Below are positions 15,475 through 17,933 of a stretch of 17,933 nucleotides of DNA, one piece after another (positions within the stretch are counted from its first letter, which is position 1; each line of letters begins with the position of its first letter). This DNA is from CAIPBY01 sp041671305 (GTDB lineage Bacteria; Patescibacteriota; Patescibacteriia; 2-01-FULL-39-33), in contig JBAZBX010000018.1 of the NCBI GenBank assembly GCA_041671305.1, positions 1-17,933 on the forward strand, written 5' to 3'. The notes under the pieces are model-generated. The model made no database searches. It was given only the letters and a program-made list of their open reading frames with translations, and was not told the origin of the DNA. Position numbers and translations under genes: made by a program.

Positions 15475-16803
15475 ATGTCTCCAAAAATTTCCTTAACCCC
15501 AGAAAAAAAAGCCATACTCAAAAAAGAAATATTAGATGGCATTAATTCTAATCCCAATCTTAAAATTTCTAAGCCCGAGAAAATTTCTGTCGGCGGAATC
15601 AAGAAGGCTGTGTCTACAACCATAAAGCCTCTCAAAAATTCAAAACCTAGCAAGGTTGTAAAACCAAAAATTGCCAAAAGTATTAAGACGAAAAGGATTA
15701 TAAAACCGGCTGTCAAAAATATAATTATTTCAGATATTTCTAGCATTCCGAATCAAAATAATCTTTCTTCGGAGGCAAATGAAATTAAGACAAAAACTAA
15801 TCCCTTGATTCAAAGGATTAGAGGATTAAATACTCCCAAGAAGCGAGAAGCTGTGGATGATTTTTTTGCCAAATCCGTTTACAAAGAGAAAAAAGGTTTT
15901 GGATTTTATTTTATAGGAACGGTGATATTTTTAGTCTTGCTCGCTATTTTAGCGCTTTGCGTTGATGTCTACGGAATATATAGATTGAATTGGCAAGATG
16001 AATTTAGTTATCAGGTTTCTCATATTTTGCCTTTACCGGCCGCTACAGTTAATGGAAAGGTAATTTCTTTGGCTGATTATCTTGATGATATTAATGTTTT
16101 GCAAACCGCTTTAAATAATCAGAGAGAAGGTTTGGATAGCGGGGTAATATCTCCTACCAATAAAGATTCTGTTATAGATAGATTGGTGGTAATTAGCCTG
16201 ATCAATGAACAGCTGGCCAAATATGGCAAGTTAGTCACCGAGCAGGATTTGAATGCTAATTTGGATGGTATAGTTGCTCAGTTTAATGGAAAAACAGAAG
16301 CGGAAGATAATGTTAAGAAGCTATATGGCATTAATTTAAATCAGTTTAAAACAAAAGTTTTGAAGCCGTTGCTTACAAAAAATTTATTGCAGTCGCTCAT
16401 TGTCAAGGATGAAAATTTAATTATAAATAAAGAGGCAAAAGCCAAAGCGACTGATGTTTTGGCCTTGGCCCTCAAACCAGGCGCAAATTTTTCTGAATTA
16501 GCCAAAAAATATACCGAAGATGAAGCCGGAATAAATACAGGAGGAGATTTGGGATTTATTTCAAGAGGACAGGTTACTCCGGAAATTGAGCAAATTCTTT
16601 TTTCTTTGCCAGCCAATACGGTTTATGATAAAATAATTACAAATAATGTTGGTTATCATATTATTATGGTTGAGAATAAGCTAGTTAACTCTCAGGACGG
16701 CAAAGAAAGCGTTAGAGCCAAACAGATATTGATAAAAGTAGATGTGGATAAGTATCTCAGGGATTTGGTAGCCAAATCTAAGATAGTAAAATATGTAAAA
16801 TAA
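15475..16803 (+). CDS. Membrane-anchored parvulin-type peptidyl-prolyl isomerase (PpiC/SurA-like)
   Basis: The product is 442 residues. Residues 1-140 are a Lys-rich, probably disordered cytoplasmic region; one membrane helix (about 141-166) then places the rest outside. Residues ~190-315 are a SurA_N-like chaperone domain starting at ATVNGKVISLADYL. Residues ~320-400 carry the PPIC/parvulin core: the helix with ANFSELAKKYTED, then the GGDLGFISRGQV loop (from 356) and GYHIIMV with His395. The usual first strand (R-A-x-H-I-L) is not before the core but at 414-419 as RAKQIL near the C-terminus, with Gln in place of the active-site His. The likely role is folding exported proteins. It lies 4 bases after the ftsB-like gene, and a terminator follows. 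The family call is strong; catalytic activity is uncertain. Confidence 0.88.
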   Translation: MSPKISLTPEKKAILKKEILDGINSNPNLKISKPEKISVGGIKKAVSTTIKPLKNSKPSKVVKPKIAKSIKTKRIIKPAVKNIIISDISSIPNQNNLSSEANEIKTKTNPLIQRIRGLNTPKKREAVDDFFAKSVYKEKKGFGFYFIGTVIFLVLLAILALCVDVYGIYRLNWQDEFSYQVSHILPLPAATVNGKVISLADYLDDINVLQTALNNQREGLDSGVISPTNKDSVIDRLVVISLINEQLAKYGKLVTEQDLNANLDGIVAQFNGKTEAEDNVKKLYGINLNQFKTKVLKPLLTKNLLQSLIVKDENLIINKEAKAKATDVLALALKPGANFSELAKKYTEDEAGINTGGDLGFISRGQVTPEIEQILFSLPANTVYDKIITNNVGYHIIMVENKLVNSQDGKESVRAKQILIKVDVDKYLRDLVAKSKIVKYVK

Positions 16804-16828
16804 AAATGGTTTTTTGACCATTTTTATT
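16802..16828. terminator. Bidirectional terminator between the parvulin gene and the tRNA cluster
   Basis: A perfect 9-bp stem (AAAAATGGT with ACCATTTTT) around a TTTTTG loop is A-rich on its left and T-rich on its right. It overlaps the parvulin stop codon and can end both the plus-strand mRNA and minus-strand tRNA transcript. Confidence 0.75.
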
Positions 16829-16833
16829 AATTA

Positions 16834-16905
16834 AGCCTACGGTCGGACTTGAACCGACAACCTACGGTTTATCCGCCACGGCGGACTCTACCATTATTGA
16901 GCCGA
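16834..16905 (-). pseudogene. Degenerate tRNA (Thr-like) with palindrome in the anticodon arm
   Basis: On the minus strand this has a good D-arm (GCTC...GAGT), 3' anticodon-stem strand (ACCGT), a perfect T-arm (GTCGG/CCGAC) and a 3' acceptor strand CGTAGGC. It lacks the matching 5' acceptor (GCCTACG) because the preceding tRNA-Thr runs straight into it. The 5' anticodon strand and anticodon are replaced by a 14-base palindrome (TCCGCC-GT-GGCGGA, plus-strand 16872-16885). The shared TAAACCGTAGGTTG block with tRNA-Thr(CGT) suggests it derives from a threonine tRNA, perhaps anticodon TGT. It cannot fold as a cloverleaf, so it is probably dead. Confidence 0.65.
16872..16885. repeat. Short palindrome inserted in the degenerate tRNA
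   Basis: TCCGCC-AC-GGCGGA is a perfect 6-bp inverted repeat around two bases, GC-rich in an AT-rich region, lying exactly where the 5' anticodon strand should be. No other copy was noticed by eye in this window. Confidence 0.7.
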
Positions 16906-16971
16906 CCGTGGGAATCGAACCCACAACCTACGGTTTACGATACCGTTGCTCTACCATTGAGCCAGGTCGGC
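16900..16971 (-). tRNA. tRNA-Thr (anticodon CGT)
   Basis: The reverse complement folds as a full cloverleaf of 72 bases. The acceptor GCCGACC/GGTCGGC pairs in all seven positions; the D-stem is GCTC/GAGC with loop AATGGTA. The anticodon stem ACGGT/ACCGT holds loop ATCGTAA, anticodon CGT (plus-strand 16937-16939). The T-arm GTGGG-TTCGATT-CCCAC is standard. CCA is not encoded, and the discriminator is T. It reads ACG codons. It is the second gene of a minus-strand unit starting with tRNA-Gly; its 3' acceptor strand abuts the broken tRNA that follows. Confidence 0.92.
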
Positions 16972-17005
16972 GAATTATTATGTCAGGCAGTGTCTAGATT
17001 TGAAT

Positions 17006-17076
17006 AGCGGGTAACGAGAATCGAACTCGTGTATCAACCTTGGGAAGGTTGCATTCTACCACTAAATTATACCCGC
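17006..17076 (-). tRNA. tRNA-Gly (anticodon CCC)
   Basis: The reverse complement folds as a 71-base cloverleaf. The acceptor GCGGGTA/TACCCGC pairs fully, the D-arm is ATTTAGTGGTAGAAT as in most bacterial glycine tRNAs, and the anticodon stem CAACC/GGTTG holds loop TTCCCAA with anticodon CCC (plus-strand 17042-17044). The T-arm is ACGAG-TTCGATT-CTCGT. The discriminator T (U73) is the bacterial glycine identity base; CCA is not encoded. It is the first gene of the minus-strand tRNA unit, 13 bases after a -10 element. Confidence 0.94.
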
Positions 17077-17089
17077 AGGCAACAATATA

Positions 17090-17118
17090 AATATAACGTT
17101 AATTATGATAAAAATCAA
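17090..17118 (-). promoter_or_regulatory. Minus-strand promoter for the tRNA unit
   Basis: Read on the minus strand, TTGATT (17118-17113) lies 17 bases upstream of TATATT (17095-17090), which ends 13 bases before the tRNA-Gly 5' end. It overlaps the start region of the divergent RlpA-like gene. Confidence 0.55.
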
Positions 17119-17933
17119 CATCTTAGAGCGATTAAGGCAGAAAATGGGCGCATTTAGTAAATTTAAATTGTTTTTGGCTTTTGCAATTTTGCCCTGTCTG
17201 GTGTTTATTTCTTTTTTTAGTTGCCAAATCGCCCGAGCCAATGATTTCTTTTTTCTCAAGGAGATAAGCTATCCATTGGACACTGATTACAAATTAGCTA
17301 CGGAAGACGGTTTACTTTCTATCAATGTATTTGCCAATTCCACTGATGATAAGTTTTTTTTGAAAATGAGTAATTTGGCCAGGCAGAATGAAATTAGTCA
17401 ATTTTTTACTTATCCGGAAGGACTTACTCCGGCAACCGATCTATATTCCATAAGATTGGAGAGCAAAAAAGATATTAGTTTTAGCAAGCAACCGCAGATA
17501 ACTTTGACTTATAAAGAGGGGAGTCGTTTCAATCAACTTTATTATTATGACTGGTATAATTTGAAATTTGAGAAAATAGATGCAGTTCGGGACACGATTN
17601 NNNNNNNNNNNNNCTTTGCAATTTGATTTTCCTGCAGGCAAACAGGCGTTGCAATTTGCGATTTTCAGTGAACCGGAATTAGTCGGTACCGCCTCTTGGT
17701 ATGTCCATCCTAAGTACAAAACCGATTTAATTGCTGCCAGTGTTGATTTCGCGCAGGATACCAAAATAAAAGTCATTAATTTGGATAATAATAAGGAAGT
17801 AATTGTCACGGTCAAAGATTATGGTCCGGATAAATCCGTTTTTCCGGATAGGGTAGTGGATTTATCCAAGGAAGCATTCAAAAAAATCGCTTCCACTAGC
17901 CAAGGAGTCATACGCGTTAAAGTAATTCCTGTA
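17105..17933 (+). CDS. rlpA: RlpA-like septal-ring lytic transglycosylase family protein (3' partial, interrupted by an N gap)
   Basis: From ATG 17105 the frame gives a basic N-terminus and a signal peptide (FLAFAILPCLVFISFF, likely cut after RARA/N near residue 42); ATG 17144 is an equally possible start. A beta-rich region reaches DTI at 17599, where 14 Ns (17600-17613) interrupt it. After the gap the reading continues one frame over (LQFDFPAGKQALQF) into an RlpA double-psi beta-barrel: GTASWYVHPKYK, then AASVDFAQDTKIKVINLDN, VKDYGPDKSVFPDRVVDLS. The Asp in VDLS, a key residue in active RlpA proteins, is kept, but the TANGE-type loop is shortened, as is common in CPR members. Family members cut or bind septal peptidoglycan. 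The window ends inside the barrel, and the frame change is best read as a wrong gap length. Confidence 0.8.
17600..17613. other. Assembly gap (14 unknown bases)
   Basis: A run of 14 Ns sits inside the RlpA-like gene. The coding frame before it (17597 codon start) and after it (17616 codon start) disagree by one base, so the true gap length must differ from 14, for example 13 or 16. Confidence 0.95.

Noticed and set aside
16834..16976. Two-unit CRISPR-like or direct repeat array
   Set aside because: The repeated blocks (about 15 bases, ACAACCTACGGTTTA) are explained by homologous tRNA-Thr arms, not by repeat-spacer structure.

Overview
The window looks like a piece of a Candidate Phyla Radiation (Patescibacteria, probably Parcubacteria-like) genome, most likely metagenome-assembled. 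This is inferred from several things. Base composition is low-GC with lysine- and asparagine-rich proteins. Many small or multi-domain envelope proteins have a CPR flavour: a juxtamembrane PHxGNNYxP motif, CxxC-x17-CxxC zinc domains, DxDGDG calcium-type repeats and parvulins with lysine-rich cytoplasmic tails. Translation starts are A/T-rich without Shine-Dalgarno sites, tRNAs lack an encoded CCA, and a run of 14 Ns marks a scaffold gap. All full-length genes read cleanly in the standard bacterial code. I see no CRISPR, transposase, phage module or defence system.

Layout. Positions 1-3077 hold the 3' part of a large secreted protein (beta-helix, LCAT-like alpha/beta hydrolase, Ig-like domain) followed one base later by a small membrane protein, closed by a terminator. 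Positions 3200-4290 carry a small four-helix membrane protein and an anchored Cys-motif protein. Positions 4314-7099 carry a PIF1-like helicase and an unrecognised soluble protein 5 bases downstream. Positions 7132-7737 hold a tandem CxxC-x17-CxxC zinc protein. Positions 7833-10079 hold a secreted/membrane Ca-repeat protein, TspO, and a 37-residue Lys/Cys micro-protein, closed by a terminator. Positions 10247-12196 hold a CAP-domain membrane protein, again with its own promoter and terminator. Positions 12296-14974 hold a P2-type cation ATPase. Positions 15051-16803 carry an FtsB/DivIC-like division protein and a membrane-anchored parvulin 4 bases apart, closed by a terminator that appears bidirectional. 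Positions 16834-17076 hold, on the minus strand, tRNA-Gly(CCC), tRNA-Thr(CGT) and a broken tRNA. From 17105 a gapped RlpA-like protein runs off the end.

Most of the window is an envelope neighbourhood: secreted lipase, CAP protein, division protein, extracytoplasmic foldase and RlpA. A recurrent possible theme is calcium: two DxDGDG-repeat proteins lie just upstream of a P2-type ATPase with a preserved site-II calcium ligand set. That link is inference. The items most worth a second look are the palindrome-disrupted tRNA, the Lys/Cys micro-protein, the parvulin whose first strand motif lies at the C-terminus, the apparently cytoplasmic Ca-type repeats of the CAP protein, and the unrecognised helicase partner. 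No feature proves a wholly new system.
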